Notes: generated from the letters alone by a model not told the origin. DNA of 64,000 nt from Chitinophaga varians (GCF_012641275.1 NZ_JABAIA010000001.1:3162001-3226000); one strand, 5' to 3'. Counted from the first letter of the stretch, positions 25,817 through 35,419 are shown. A program made the numbers and translations.

Positions 25817-26707
25817 ATGCAGGTTGCTCTTTATAGCAGGGGATTTATTTCAGAAGATATAGCCAACATCCGGTTGTTGCTGGATGAATTACAGCGCGCG
25901 GAGATCACCGCTACTTTTTACGAACCGTTTTACCGCATCCTGGTACAGTATATTCCTTTTGAGAAGGAACCAGCCCTGTTTTCCTGTGCAGAAGACCTGC
26001 CGGGAAAAATAGACTTTTTGATGAGCCTTGGCGGCGACGGTACCCTGCTGGACACTGTGTGTTATGTGCGTGACACCAATATCCCGGTAATCGGGATCAA
26101 CTTCGGACGGCTGGGCTTTTTGGCCAGCATTGGTAAAGACGAGATTCATGCACTGGTACAGGCGCTGCTGGACCGTACGTACATGGTAGACCAGCGGTCG
26201 CTGATCCACCTGGACGCCAATGTGCCGCTGTTTGGCGAAATTCCGTATGCATTAAATGAATTTACCATCCATAAGAAGGACACTTCCGCGATGGTGAAGA
26301 TCCACACGTACCTGAACGGAGAGTTCCTGAACACCTATTGGGCAGATGGACTGATCGTGTCCACACCCACCGGGTCTACCGGTTATTCCCTGAGTTGCGG
26401 TGGTCCGATCGTGTTTCCGGATGCCGGCAATTTTGTGATCACGCCGGTGGCGCCGCATAACCTCAATGTGCGCCCTATTATTGTTCCTAATGAAAGCGTT
26501 ATTTCTTTTGAGGTGGAAGGCCGGAGCGACCAGTTCCTGTGTACGCTCGACAGCCGTATGGAAACCATTGACAGTTCCGTGCAGCTGGCCATTAAAAAAG
26601 AGCGGTTCAAAATCAGCCTGTTACGGCTCGATGAAAGTAATTTCCTCCATACCCTCCGCAATAAACTGCTTTGGGGCATCGATGCCCGGAACCGTATCAA
26701 AATATGA
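25817..26707 (+). CDS. nadK: NAD kinase
   Basis: Phosphorylates NAD to NADP in the cytoplasm. 296 residues from the ATG at 25817 (MQVALYSRGF); a GTG three codons earlier is less likely. The diagnostic motifs are the GGDGT loop (MSLGGDGTLLDTV, about residues 68-80), NFGRLGFLAS, YALNEFTIHK, ADGLIVSTPTGSTGYSLSCGGPIV and the VAPHNLNVRPIIVP segment. Gene order nadK, PorG-like, uppS, bamA, ompH, ompH is characteristic of Bacteroidota. Confidence 0.96.
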   Translation: MQVALYSRGFISEDIANIRLLLDELQRAEITATFYEPFYRILVQYIPFEKEPALFSCAEDLPGKIDFLMSLGGDGTLLDTVCYVRDTNIPVIGINFGRLGFLASIGKDEIHALVQALLDRTYMVDQRSLIHLDANVPLFGEIPYALNEFTIHKKDTSAMVKIHTYLNGEFLNTYWADGLIVSTPTGSTGYSLSCGGPIVFPDAGNFVITPVAPHNLNVRPIIVPNESVISFEVEGRSDQFLCTLDSRMETIDSSVQLAIKKERFKISLLRLDESNFLHTLRNKLLWGIDARNRIKI

Positions 26708-26877
26708 GTGCCGGATATAATATTTGTTAAATATATTCCTACATTTACAAATATATTGCCTGTTGACTGTAAATTCAATTGTGCCTGTGAAGTGATTTGA
26801 GAAGCAAGCTGTTAGCATAAATCATCGGTCACACATTAAATAAATCCGGCATTATTGCGTTTAAGTAGAACTGATTT

Positions 26878-27744
26878 ATGCTGAAACCTTTTTTATATCC
26901 TAAAAACTTCGTGCTGTCGTTCCTGTTGGCGATCATTTGTCTGTTGGCCAATGAAGCGAAAGCACAAAATGAACTGGAATATGTCGGGGAGTTGGGAATA
27001 TCGATCGGGGGGGCGCAATATTTCGGGGATTTGAATACCAGGGGGGCTTTGAATACTATCAAGCCGGCGGTAGGTGTTTACTACCGCAAATACCTGAACG
27101 AATATGTAGGCGTGCGTGCCCATGCCCGGTTTTTACAACTGGGTTATTCAGACGCATATAATAAAAACGAATTTGAGCGTCGCAGGAACCTCAGTTTTAA
27201 TACCAATGTAGTTGAGCTGGCCCTGCAGGGCGACTTTAATTTTTTCAAGTTTGAGCCGGGGTCGCTGGACCATCGGTTTTCCCCGTATTTGTCCGGCGGC
27301 GCCAGTATTTTCCATTTTAACCCTTACGCCTATATGGACGGGGTTAAATACTATCTGCAGCCCATGCGTACGGAAGGGCAGGGGACGGCCCTTTATCCCG
27401 ACCGTAAGCCTTACAGCCTTGTCTCTTACGCCTTCCTGATCGGTGGAGGCTTCAAGTATAATATTTCAAAAAAAGTGAATGTGGGCCTGGAAGCATTGTA
27501 CCGTTTTACGCAGACAGACTATCTGGATGACGTAAGCACCACTTATGCAGGGCCGGGGGCATTTCCGGCATTGTCTAACGGGCAGCCCAGTGTGGCCTAC
27601 CGGCTGCAGGACCGGTCGTACGTGACCGGTGAGCCTATTGGGGTTACCGGCCGTCAGCGGGGCAACAGCCGCGACAAAGACCAGTTTGTGACCATAGAGC
27701 TTACCATCAGCATCCTGTTCACCTCCTACAACTGTAAATTTTAA
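26878..27744 (+). CDS. Outer-membrane beta-barrel protein, DUF6089 / PorG-like
   Basis: 288 residues, signal peptide 1-28 (FVLSFLLAIICLLANEAKAQ) and a predicted small barrel. The N-terminal strand pair ELEYVGELGISIGGAQYFGDLNTRG and the LISGGGFKYNISKKVNVGLEALYRF-type hairpin match the DUF6089 family that includes PorG of the type IX secretion system. The position between nadK and uppS-bamA is the family's usual site. PorG is known in Porphyromonas to bind the PorK/PorN ring; whether this orthologue does so depends on a T9SS elsewhere in the genome. Confidence 0.75.
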   Translation: MLKPFLYPKNFVLSFLLAIICLLANEAKAQNELEYVGELGISIGGAQYFGDLNTRGALNTIKPAVGVYYRKYLNEYVGVRAHARFLQLGYSDAYNKNEFERRRNLSFNTNVVELALQGDFNFFKFEPGSLDHRFSPYLSGGASIFHFNPYAYMDGVKYYLQPMRTEGQGTALYPDRKPYSLVSYAFLIGGGFKYNISKKVNVGLEALYRFTQTDYLDDVSTTYAGPGAFPALSNGQPSVAYRLQDRSYVTGEPIGVTGRQRGNSRDKDQFVTIELTISILFTSYNCKF

Positions 27745-27907
27745 TTTACCGTTAAAATACTTTCTACGGGCCGGCGTTTCTTGCCTCCAGATAGCCCGGT
27801 TCTACCGCCGAAATTCCCTAAAATCCCCGCTGGTATTGAATTCGCTGTTAAAACTACGTTAAAACAGGGGGGCAAGCTTTGCTAAAAAAGTCATTGCTCT
27901 ATTTTTG

Positions 27908-27915
27908 TATCTTTG
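27908..27915 (+). promoter_or_regulatory. -7 box TATCTTTG upstream of uppS
   Basis: A perfect TAnnTTTG match about 50 nt before the uppS ATG. A TTTG lies 26 nt further upstream, somewhat longer than usual spacing. It probably drives uppS-bamA and possibly the ompH genes. The 220-nt gap before uppS holds no other gene. Confidence 0.6.
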
Positions 27916-27964
27916 CACACTTTTAGTAAATCTGTATAAACTGATATAATACGCCTGACACAAA

Positions 27965-28726
27965 ATGAGCTTGAAGGATAAATTAGACTTACAACGGTTA
28001 CCCCGTCACATTGCCATCATCATGGACGGTAATGGCCGTTGGGCTAAGGAGCGTGGACAAGACAGGCTGTATGGGCATCACGAAGGCGTGGAAAGTGTGC
28101 GCAATATCGTAGAAACCTGTGCAGAACTTGGAATAGGCTACCTGACCCTGTATGCTTTCTCTACTGAAAACTGGGACCGCCCCGTTTACGAGGTGAACGG
28201 TATTATGGAATTGCTCGTAAATACCATCCGGAAGGAGGTAGGGACTTTATCCAAAAATAATATCAGACTGAATGTCATCGGAGACATGAGCATGCTGCCC
28301 CCCCAGGCCCAACAGGAAATGGAAGAGGCTATTGCCCTTACGAGCCACAATACCGGCCTTAATCTTATCATGGCCCTCAGCTACAGTGCCCGTTGGGAAA
28401 TCGTGAATGCTGCCCAGAAAATCGCTCTGGATGTGAAGAAAGGAACCCTCGACCCGGCTTCCGTAACGCCGGATGTATGGGAAAAATATCTCTGTACTGC
28501 AGGATTGCCCGACCCGGAATTAATGATCCGTACCAGTGGAGAATGCCGGATCAGCAATTTCCTGCTATATCAACTGGCTTACGCGGAACTGTACTTTACA
28601 GAAACCCGTTGGCCGGACTTCCGCAATGAACATCTTTACCAAGCCATCTTAAATTATCAAACCAGAGAACGGCGCTTTGGCAAAACAAGCGAACAAATTC
28701 AGCAGAATGAAGAAATTATTTCCTAA
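27965..28726 (+). CDS. uppS: Isoprenyl transferase (undecaprenyl pyrophosphate synthase)
   Basis: Cis-prenyltransferase that makes the C55 lipid carrier for cell wall and surface glycans. Its 253 residues show HIAIIMDGNGRWAKERG (pyrophosphate-binding Asp), GVESVRNIVETCAELGIGYLTLYAFSTENW, ALSYSARWEIVNAAQ, LPDPELMIRTSGECRISNFLLYQLAYAELYFT and WPDF. All are catalytic or substrate-binding signatures. The last 20 nt overlap the start of bamA in another frame, so the two are coupled. Confidence 0.96.
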   Translation: MSLKDKLDLQRLPRHIAIIMDGNGRWAKERGQDRLYGHHEGVESVRNIVETCAELGIGYLTLYAFSTENWDRPVYEVNGIMELLVNTIRKEVGTLSKNNIRLNVIGDMSMLPPQAQQEMEEAIALTSHNTGLNLIMALSYSARWEIVNAAQKIALDVKKGTLDPASVTPDVWEKYLCTAGLPDPELMIRTSGECRISNFLLYQLAYAELYFTETRWPDFRNEHLYQAILNYQTRERRFGKTSEQIQQNEEIIS

Positions 28727-31463
28727 GGGCCTTCTGGCTATAGCATTATGTTGCAGTGCAGGCATACGTGTATCCGCTCAACAGAAAGATACCGTACCCC
28801 CTGTACAGCCACCCGCTAATCCGCCGGCAATTTCCCCGAGCATGGCTAATCCGCAACAGTACGAAATTGCAGATATCACCGTTGCCGGTACCCAATACCT
28901 GGATAAAGCATTACTGCTGTCACTCTCCGGCCTCAGTGTAGGCGATAAGGTGGTATACCCCGGGGGAGACCAGTTTACCAAAGCTATCCAAAGCCTCTGG
29001 TCCCAGCGCCTCTTCGCTGATGTCACCATCTACGTTACCAAAATCGAAGATGGTAAAATCTGGCTGGAAATCGGCCTGACGGAAATGCCCCGTATGAACA
29101 GCTTTCAGTTCAAAGGCATCAAAAAAACAGAAGCTGACGATATCGCCACCAAAGCAGGCCTTCGCAAAGGCACTGTGGTAACTCCCGCCCTGAAACAGAA
29201 CGTGATCGGCGTGGTCCATAAATTTTATGCCGACAAAGGTTTCGGCAACGCTACCGTAAGAACAGAAGAAAGAAAGGACAGCGGCCAGGTAAACTCCATG
29301 GGCCTCGTTTTCTACGTGAATAAAGGCAACAAGGTACGTATCGACAACATTAACTTCGTTGGCAACTACAATATCCCCGATTCCAAGCTGAAAAAGAGAA
29401 TGAAGGGCACCAAAGAACGCACCCGTTTCACTCTGTACCCTGATACCAAACAGGTGTATGTGGATTCTCTGGCCCAGCCGGACGACTTCTGGAAAACCTA
29501 TGGTTTCCTGCAGCCGACCCGCGCACTGGACAAGCTGGACCCTTACTTCCGCTTTAAACTCTTCAGCTCTGCCAAATTCAACGAATCCAAGTACCTCGAA
29601 GATAAAGGCAAAGTAGTAAGCTACTATAACTCCAAAGGTTACAGGGACGCGCTCATTCTCAAGGACACCACCTATAAGTCCAGCGCCAGCAACCTGAATA
29701 TCGACCTGGCTGTTTCCGAAGGTAAAAAATACTATTTCGGCGATATTACCTGGAAAGGCAATACCCGTTACAGCGACTCCGTACTGACCCGTATCCTCGG
29801 CATAAAAAAAGGAGATGTGTACAACCTCGAGCTGCTGGAAAAAAGACTGGGTAAACAAATGTCCCAGGAAGGCGGCGATATCACCGGTTACTACATGGAC
29901 TATGGTTATCTCTTCTTCCAGATCGATCCGGTGGAAATCGGCATCCGTGGCGATACCATCGATTATGAGATCCGTTTGCGTGAAGGTCCGCAGGCCACCA
30001 TCAAGGAAGTACGTATTGCCGGTAACGAAAAAACCAATGAACACGTTATCCGCCGAGAGTTGCGCACCATCCCCGGTGAAAAATTCAGCCGCGCTGACCT
30101 GATCCGTTCCAACCGTGAGATTGCCAACCTTGGCTTCTTCAACCCGGAAAAGATCGGTATGAACCCGGTGCCTAACGTGGCCGACGGTACAGTGGACATC
30201 GATTATACCGTGGAAGAGAAAGCCAATGACCAGCTGGAACTGTCTGCCGGCTGGGGTGGTTATATCGGTCTGACCGGTACCCTGGGCGTAACGTTCAACA
30301 ACTTCTCGCTGCGTAACATCTTCCGTAAAGAAACATGGGACCCGCTGCCAAGCGGCGATGGCCAGAAACTCTCTGTCCGCGTGTCTTCCAACGGTAAAGC
30401 ATACCGCTCTTACAACTTCTCCTTCACAGAGCCCTGGCTGGGCGGTAAAAAACGTAACCAGTTCTCCGTTAGCTTCTACAGCAGCTATCAGAACCCTTAC
30501 GCCTACAGCAACTACTACGCGAACATTTATAACCAGAACAGCACTACCACTGATGGTCACTTTAAAGTGCTGGGTGCTTCCGTATCACTCGGTAAGCAGC
30601 TGAAATGGCCGGATGACTTCTTCACGCTGATTTATTCTGTCAACTATCAACAGTACAAGCTGAAGAACTATAACTACTTTGGTATCCCGGGTTTTGACAA
30701 CGGTACTTCCAATAACCTTAACCTGAAGTTCACCCTGGCGCGTTCTTCTGTTGACCAGCAGATTTTCCCGCGCAGTGGTTCCAACTTCATGCTGTCTGCC
30801 CAGTATACGCCTCCGTACTCCGTGTTCGACCCGGGCAAGGACTATACGAAAGATCCTATCTCCAAGCAGTTTAATTTTATCGAGTACCAGAAATACCGCT
30901 TCAATGCAGAATGGTATGTGCCGTTGAGCCGTCCGATGGGTAGCGACAACAAAACTTTCGTATTGAAGGTGGCTGCCAAATTCGGTTATATCTCCCGGTA
31001 CAATAACCGCACAACACTGTCTCCGTTCGGTCGCTTTGAGCTGGGTGGCGATGGTTTGAGCAACTTTGCGATCTATGACCGTGATATCATCTCCCAGAGG
31101 GGTTATCCGGTGTATTATACCTCCGATCCGAGCCTGAACCCTGAATCCGGCCAGCCGGCAGATTACCGCGGGTTTACTGTGTTCAACAAATATGTGATGG
31201 AGCTTCGTTATCCGTTCAGCCTGAACCCCAGTTCCACTATTTTTGGCCTGGCTTTCGTAGAGGCGGCCAACGGTTACCGCGACATGCAGGATTACAATCC
31301 TTTCAGGCTGCGTCGCTCTGCTGGTATAGGTATGCGCTTTTATCTGCCGATGTTTGGTCTGCTTGGATTTGATTATGGTATAGGATTTGACCGTATCCAG
31401 CCCGGCGGTGGCCTGAAGGATGCAGCCAAGTTTACCTTCATGCTCGGCTTTGAACCAGAATAA
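28707..31463 (+). CDS. bamA: Outer-membrane protein assembly factor BamA
   Basis: Central insertase for beta-barrel proteins. The start at 28707 (MKKLFPKGLLAIALCCSAG) gives a clean signal peptide; a longer reading would use TTG and hide the signal. 918 residues: a proline-rich linker, five POTRA domains (about 55-480, for example YEIADITVAGTQYLDKALLLSL, KKYYFGDITWKGNTRYSDSVL and ATIKEVRIAGNEKTNEHVI) and a 16-strand barrel. Barrel marks include YNFSFTEPWLGGKKRNQFS and the substrate-interacting RGF-like segment FELGGDGLSNF. It starts inside the end of uppS and is followed by two periplasmic chaperone genes. Confidence 0.95.
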   Translation: MKKLFPKGLLAIALCCSAGIRVSAQQKDTVPPVQPPANPPAISPSMANPQQYEIADITVAGTQYLDKALLLSLSGLSVGDKVVYPGGDQFTKAIQSLWSQRLFADVTIYVTKIEDGKIWLEIGLTEMPRMNSFQFKGIKKTEADDIATKAGLRKGTVVTPALKQNVIGVVHKFYADKGFGNATVRTEERKDSGQVNSMGLVFYVNKGNKVRIDNINFVGNYNIPDSKLKKRMKGTKERTRFTLYPDTKQVYVDSLAQPDDFWKTYGFLQPTRALDKLDPYFRFKLFSSAKFNESKYLEDKGKVVSYYNSKGYRDALILKDTTYKSSASNLNIDLAVSEGKKYYFGDITWKGNTRYSDSVLTRILGIKKGDVYNLELLEKRLGKQMSQEGGDITGYYMDYGYLFFQIDPVEIGIRGDTIDYEIRLREGPQATIKEVRIAGNEKTNEHVIRRELRTIPGEKFSRADLIRSNREIANLGFFNPEKIGMNPVPNVADGTVDIDYTVEEKANDQLELSAGWGGYIGLTGTLGVTFNNFSLRNIFRKETWDPLPSGDGQKLSVRVSSNGKAYRSYNFSFTEPWLGGKKRNQFSVSFYSSYQNPYAYSNYYANIYNQNSTTTDGHFKVLGASVSLGKQLKWPDDFFTLIYSVNYQQYKLKNYNYFGIPGFDNGTSNNLNLKFTLARSSVDQQIFPRSGSNFMLSAQYTPPYSVFDPGKDYTKDPISKQFNFIEYQKYRFNAEWYVPLSRPMGSDNKTFVLKVAAKFGYISRYNNRTTLSPFGRFELGGDGLSNFAIYDRDIISQRGYPVYYTSDPSLNPESGQPADYRGFTVFNKYVMELRYPFSLNPSSTIFGLAFVEAANGYRDMQDYNPFRLRRSAGIGMRFYLPMFGLLGFDYGIGFDRIQPGGGLKDAAKFTFMLGFEPE

Positions 31464-31531
31464 TTGTGAAATAAATTTATATATTGCAAAGATTAACCGG
31501 TTTTCCCCGGAAGCCAAAAATCTATAGTAGC

Positions 31532-32047
31532 ATGAAGAAAATATTTATTACAGCGGCCTTAGTACTGGCCATGGCAGGTGCAGCGAGTGCACAGCGCTAT
31601 TGTGTGATAGATACCAAATATATCCTGGAGAGCATTCCTGAATACAAGGACTCCCAGAAAAAGCTGGATGCAGTGGCGGAACAATGGCAGAAAGAAATTG
31701 ATGTCAAGTTCCAGGAAGTGGATAAAATGTACAAGTCTTACCAGGCGGAGCAGGTAATGCTCACAGAAGAGCTGAAACGCAAGCGGGAAGACGAGATTGT
31801 GGCAAAGGAGAAGGAAGCCAAGGACCTGCAGAAGAAACGTTTCGGATATGAAGGGGACCTGTTTAAAAAGCGGGAAGAGCTGGTAAAACCGATCCAGGAC
31901 AAGATTTACAATGCTGTTCAGAAGCTTTCTGCCAGCAGAATGTATGACTTTGTGCTGGACAAGGCAGGCGGCACTACCGTGATTTTCTCAGATCCTAAAC
32001 TGGATAAAAGCGAGGAAATACTGAAATCGCTGGGCGTAAAGAAATAA
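31532..32047 (+). CDS. OmpH/Skp-family periplasmic chaperone (first copy)
   Basis: Skp-like holdase that keeps unfolded barrel proteins soluble on the way to BamA. 171 residues from the ATG at 31532; signal peptide KKIFITAALVLAMAGAASAQ. The mature start RYCVIDTKYILESIPEYKDSQKKLDA is the OmpH signature, followed by a long charged coiled coil (about 45-140, EELKRKREDEIVAKEKEAKDLQKKR) forming the tentacle. It ends with SLGVKK. The second copy lies 61 nt downstream and bamA 68 nt upstream. Confidence 0.92.
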   Translation: MKKIFITAALVLAMAGAASAQRYCVIDTKYILESIPEYKDSQKKLDAVAEQWQKEIDVKFQEVDKMYKSYQAEQVMLTEELKRKREDEIVAKEKEAKDLQKKRFGYEGDLFKKREELVKPIQDKIYNAVQKLSASRMYDFVLDKAGGTTVIFSDPKLDKSEEILKSLGVKK

Positions 32048-32108
32048 TTATCTTGTACCTATTTTTTAACTAATAAGTATTAAAATTTTTTTAAACACAG
32101 ACAACATC

Positions 32109-32618
32109 ATGAAGAAGTTCGTAATTATTGCTTTCGTAGCAGTTACCGGTTTGTTCAGCGTGAATGCAATGGCCCAGTCCAAAGTAGCACATATCAATGC
32201 GCAAGCGCTCGTAGGTAGCATGCCGGAAGCCAAAAAAGCAGAGACTGATCTCCAGACTTATGCACAAAGCCTGGAAGCTGAGGGCAAAACAATGGTGGAC
32301 GAGTACACTAAAAAAGTAAAAGAATTCGACGACAAAGCGGCCAGCATGACTGAAAATATGAAAGAAATCAAAGGCCGTGAAATCCAGGACGCTCAGAAAC
32401 GTATCCAGGACTACCGTGAAAGAGCTGAACAGCAAGTACAGCAGAAACAACAGGAGCTGCTGAAACCTATCTACGATAAAGCCCGCAAAGCGATCGAAGA
32501 TGTTGCCAAAGAAAAAGGTTACGGTTATGTAATCGACAGCTCTGCTGGTCTGCTGCTGGTGTCTCCTTCTGCTGACGACCTGCTGCCTGCAGTAAAAACC
32601 AAACTCGGTATCAAATAA
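32109..32618 (+). CDS. OmpH/Skp-family periplasmic chaperone (second copy)
   Basis: 169-residue paralogue of the preceding gene: signal peptide ending VNAMAQ, mature start SKVAHINAQALVGSMPEAKKAETDL, then a coiled coil rich in Lys/Glu/Gln (about 45-125) and the C-terminal VIDSSAGLLLVSPSADDL. The two copies share layout but modest identity, so they are not a recent duplication. Two Skp genes after bamA are common in Bacteroidota. It is followed by a clear terminator that ends the bamA unit. Confidence 0.92.
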   Translation: MKKFVIIAFVAVTGLFSVNAMAQSKVAHINAQALVGSMPEAKKAETDLQTYAQSLEAEGKTMVDEYTKKVKEFDDKAASMTENMKEIKGREIQDAQKRIQDYRERAEQQVQQKQQELLKPIYDKARKAIEDVAKEKGYGYVIDSSAGLLLVSPSADDLLPAVKTKLGIK

Positions 32619-32639
32619 TTAACGTTATTAATATAAGAG

Positions 32640-32673
32640 ATGGAATACGGCTGATGCTGTATTCCATTTTTTA
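32640..32673 (+). terminator. Intrinsic terminator of the bamA-ompH unit
   Basis: A 9-bp stem (32640-32648 with 32659-32667) around a 10-nt loop is followed by TTTTTTA. Confidence 0.88.
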
Positions 32674-32724
32674 TTCAGGAGACAGGTATTTTGGGATTTA
32701 TTTTACTTTTTGAATTATTTCTGC

Positions 32725-32732
32725 TACCTTTG
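32725..32732 (+). promoter_or_regulatory. -7 box TACCTTTG of the rpmH unit
   Basis: A perfect TAnnTTTG element 73 nt before the rpmH ATG. The nearest upstream TTTG is only 12 nt away, so the -33 element is weak or absent. Confidence 0.6.
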
Positions 32733-32805
32733 CCTTCCGTTTTAAAAATAGTGTCTCCGAAAGGGGAATCTTTTAGTATAGTACAGGTAAAAACATAAAA
32801 AAGAA

Positions 32806-32961
32806 ATGAAACGTACTTTTCAACCGCATAACAGACGCAGAAAGAGCGTTCACGGCTTCAGAAAGAGAATGGAAACTGCCAACGGCCGTAAGGTACTGGC
32901 TTCCCGTAGAGCAAAAGGTCGTAAGAAGCTGACTGTTTCTGACGAGCGTAAGCTGAAATAA
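32806..32961 (+). CDS. rpmH: Ribosomal protein bL34
   Basis: Small, very basic large-subunit ribosomal protein of 51 residues. The sequence begins [18 protein letters not shown], continues [24 protein letters not shown], the universal bL34 pattern, and ends in a short Bacteroidota-type tail (TVSDERKLK). It is preceded by a promoter and an A-rich leader and followed 24 nt later by rnpA, as in most bacteria. Confidence 0.97.
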   Translation: MKRTFQPHNRRRKSVHGFRKRMETANGRKVLASRRAKGRKKLTVSDERKLK

Positions 32962-32985
32962 TCCAGTAGCTAAATACTATTTGCC

Positions 32986-33372
32986 ATAAAAACTTATTCT
33001 TTTACAAAAGAGGAGAGGTTAAAGAGCAGAAAACTTATTGAAACGCTTTTTCGTGAAGGAAAAGCGTTTTCTGTTTTCCCGTTCCGTATCATTTACCTGC
33101 CCGTCAAGGAGCTGCCGGTAAATAAATATCCGGTGCAGGTGGGCTTTAGCGCCTCCTCCCGGCGTTTTCCCCATGCGGTGGACCGTAACCGTATTAAACG
33201 CCTCGCCCGTGAAGCCTGGCGCCTCCAAAAGCAGGGATTATATGATCACCTGCGCACTGAATCCCGTCAACTCGCCGTTTTCCTCGTCTATACCGACAAA
33301 AAAATCGCGGATTTTTCTACCCTGCACCACAAAATTTCGGTAATTTTAGAGAAATTGAAGAATAGCTATTAG
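32986..33372 (+). CDS. rnpA: Ribonuclease P protein component, apparent ATA start
   Basis: Protein subunit of RNase P, which matures tRNA 5' ends. The frame encodes the full RnpA pattern: [35 protein letters not shown], then [30 protein letters not shown] with the RNR motif at residues 67-69, and the C-terminal VILEKLKN. An in-frame TAA stands at 32971. Between it and the conserved N-terminus there is no ATG, GTG or TTG; the first GTG is at 33133, which would delete 49 conserved residues. The ATA at 32986 gives [11 protein letters not shown], aligning with the usual [11 protein letters not shown] start, at 128 residues. A sequencing error at this point is the alternative. Confidence 0.85.
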   Translation: MKTYSFTKEERLKSRKLIETLFREGKAFSVFPFRIIYLPVKELPVNKYPVQVGFSASSRRFPHAVDRNRIKRLAREAWRLQKQGLYDHLRTESRQLAVFLVYTDKKIADFSTLHHKISVILEKLKNSY

Positions 33373-33463
33373 CCTGTTGCTGTTAGCTTTTAGGGAATGC
33401 TGGGAAGTTGTTTTACTAAAAGCCGACGCCCCTGCCGGTTATTGGCCTAAAAGCGATGCTACT

Positions 33464-33685
33464 ATGAAGCGCTGGTTAAGTTACCCGTTTATTTTCCTGA
33501 TCAAAGTATATCAGTGGCTAATTTCTCCGCTGCTGGGCGCCAAATGCCGCTATACGCCCACCTGCTCCCAATATGGACTGGAAGCGTTCCGGAAATACGG
33601 CGTTTTTAAAGGTGGCTATCTCACGATAAAACGTATTTTGTCGTGCCATCCCTGGGGAGGGCACGGTTATGATCCGGTTCCCTGA
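33464..33685 (+). CDS. yidD: Membrane protein insertion efficiency factor YidD
   Basis: 73 residues from the ATG at 33464 ([21 protein letters not shown]). Signatures: an amphipathic N-terminal helix, [26 protein letters not shown] with two conserved cysteines, and the C-terminal [12 protein letters not shown]. It is thought to aid YidC-dependent insertion at the inner membrane. It follows rnpA, its usual neighbour, with a 91-nt gap. A reading from 33377 would add a poorly conserved N-terminal stretch. Confidence 0.92.
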   Translation: MKRWLSYPFIFLIKVYQWLISPLLGAKCRYTPTCSQYGLEAFRKYGVFKGGYLTIKRILSCHPWGGHGYDPVP

Positions 33686-33742
33686 CACTGTTCCGTATCC
33701 ACCCGCCAACGATCATCATCATTCATCTTATACCCTCTTTGC

Positions 33743-35419
33743 ATGCGTGCATTTTTGAATAAAAGGAAAAAATTACTGGCGGCCCTGCTGCTGCTGGTCA
33801 CCGCCGGCGGCCTCTTCGCCTATAACGAAAGCGACCGCTACTTCCAGATCGCCAAAAACCTGGACATCTTCGCTGCTTTCTACCGGGAGCTGAACACCTA
33901 CTACGTAGACGACCTGCCCCCGGAAAAAGTAATGCACCGCGGTATTGAAGCCATCCTTGAGGAAACAGACCCGTTCACCGATTTCGTGACCGAAGAGAAC
34001 CTGGACGACCTGAAGTTCATGGCCACCGGTAAATACGGCGGGGTAGGCGCTTCCATCAATAAAAACGGGGAGTGGACCACCATCACCGATGTGTATGAAG
34101 GCAGCCCGATGGACAAGGCCGGCGTAAAGCCCGGCGACATCATCGTCACCATGGACGGTAAATCAGTGAAAGACACGCCGCAGGATGATATCAGCAAAAT
34201 GCTGAAAGGCGCTCCCGGCACCTCTCTCGATATCCTGTTCAGGAACCCGGTATCAGGGAAGGAATCACCCAAAAAAATCATACGCGAGGAAATCAATGTA
34301 AAACCTGTCAGCTACTCCGGCCTGGTAGGTAAAGACATCGCCTATATCCGGATGACCCAGTTCACCGAAAACAGCGGCGCCATGGTACGCAGCGCTTTCC
34401 AACAACTGAAACAGGCCAACCCAGGGCTGAAAGGCGTGATACTCGACCTGCGCGGCAACCCCGGCGGCCTGCTCGATGAAGCGGTGGTAGTATCCAATAT
34501 TTTTGTGGACAAAAGCAAACTGATAGTAAGTACCAAAGGCAAGGTAAAAAACTGGGACCGCAACTACGAAACATCTGAAACACCACTGGACACACATATT
34601 CCGTTGGCTGTGCTGACCAACCACTCTTCCGCTTCCGCCGCAGAAATCGTGGCAGGGGCCGTTCAGGACCTCGACAGGGGCCTGGTGATAGGGCAGCGCT
34701 CCTACGGCAAGGGCCTAGTGCAAACTACCCGCCAGCTGCCTTATAACACCAAACTGAAAGTCACTACCGCCAAATACTATACGCCCAGCGGCCGCTGTAT
34801 ACAGGCTATCGACTATTCCCACCGCAATGACGATGGCAGCGTGGACTATGTGCCCGATTCCCTGAAGAAAACATTTCATACCGCCAACGGCCGTACGGTA
34901 AAAGACGGCGGCGGTATTGAACCGGACAGCCTGGTGTCTCCCACCTATATCAGCCAGGTGTCTGCCACCCTGCTGCGCAAACAGTTCATCTTCGACTATG
35001 CTACCAACTACTATTACAGTCATCCCAAAATAGCGCCTGCAGCTGATTTCGCACTTACCGACGAGGAGTTCGCTGATTTCGAGCGTTACCTGGACAACAA
35101 GGACTACAGCTATAAAACCCGCAGTGAAGATGCTTTGGAGAATTTCAAGAACACCGCAAAGCGTGAAAAGTACTACGATGCGGTGGCTAAAGAGCTGGAG
35201 CAGCTGGAGCAGAAGATGAAACATGATAAGAAACAAGACCTCCTGAAAAATAAAACTGAGATCAAACGCCTGCTGGAAGAAGAAATCACCAATCGTTATT
35301 ATTCACAGCATGGCCGCATTGCCAAGTCGCTGGCATGGGACCGTGAGGTAACTACTGCGGCAGCGCTGCTGCGCGACCCTGCCGCATATAAACAGGCACT
35401 CAGCACCAGCCGCAAGTAA
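33743..35419 (+). CDS. S41-family C-terminal processing peptidase (CtpA/Prc-like)
   Basis: 558-residue periplasmic serine protease anchored or exported by KLLAALLLLVTAGGLFAY. After an N-terminal helical region comes a PDZ domain (about 90-180, VYEGSPMDKAGVKPGDIIVTMDGKSV), then the S41 core: GLKGVILDLRGNPGGLLDEAV, the nucleophile region NHSSASAAEIVAGAVQD (Ser296/298) and the catalytic lysine in RSYGKGLVQT (Lys323). A C-terminal region of about 160 residues with a coiled-coil segment follows. Substrates are misfolded or regulated periplasmic proteins; the specific target is unknown. It lies 57 nt after yidD. Confidence 0.93.
   Translation: MRAFLNKRKKLLAALLLLVTAGGLFAYNESDRYFQIAKNLDIFAAFYRELNTYYVDDLPPEKVMHRGIEAILEETDPFTDFVTEENLDDLKFMATGKYGGVGASINKNGEWTTITDVYEGSPMDKAGVKPGDIIVTMDGKSVKDTPQDDISKMLKGAPGTSLDILFRNPVSGKESPKKIIREEINVKPVSYSGLVGKDIAYIRMTQFTENSGAMVRSAFQQLKQANPGLKGVILDLRGNPGGLLDEAVVVSNIFVDKSKLIVSTKGKVKNWDRNYETSETPLDTHIPLAVLTNHSSASAAEIVAGAVQDLDRGLVIGQRSYGKGLVQTTRQLPYNTKLKVTTAKYYTPSGRCIQAIDYSHRNDDGSVDYVPDSLKKTFHTANGRTVKDGGGIEPDSLVSPTYISQVSATLLRKQFIFDYATNYYYSHPKIAPAADFALTDEEFADFERYLDNKDYSYKTRSEDALENFKNTAKREKYYDAVAKELEQLEQKMKHDKKQDLLKNKTEIKRLLEEEITNRYYSQHGRIAKSLAWDREVTTAAALLRDPAAYKQALSTSRK

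Noticed and set aside
28920..30560. 546-codon minus-strand frame opposite bamA
   Set aside because: A shadow of the bamA codon pattern; no recognisable motif.
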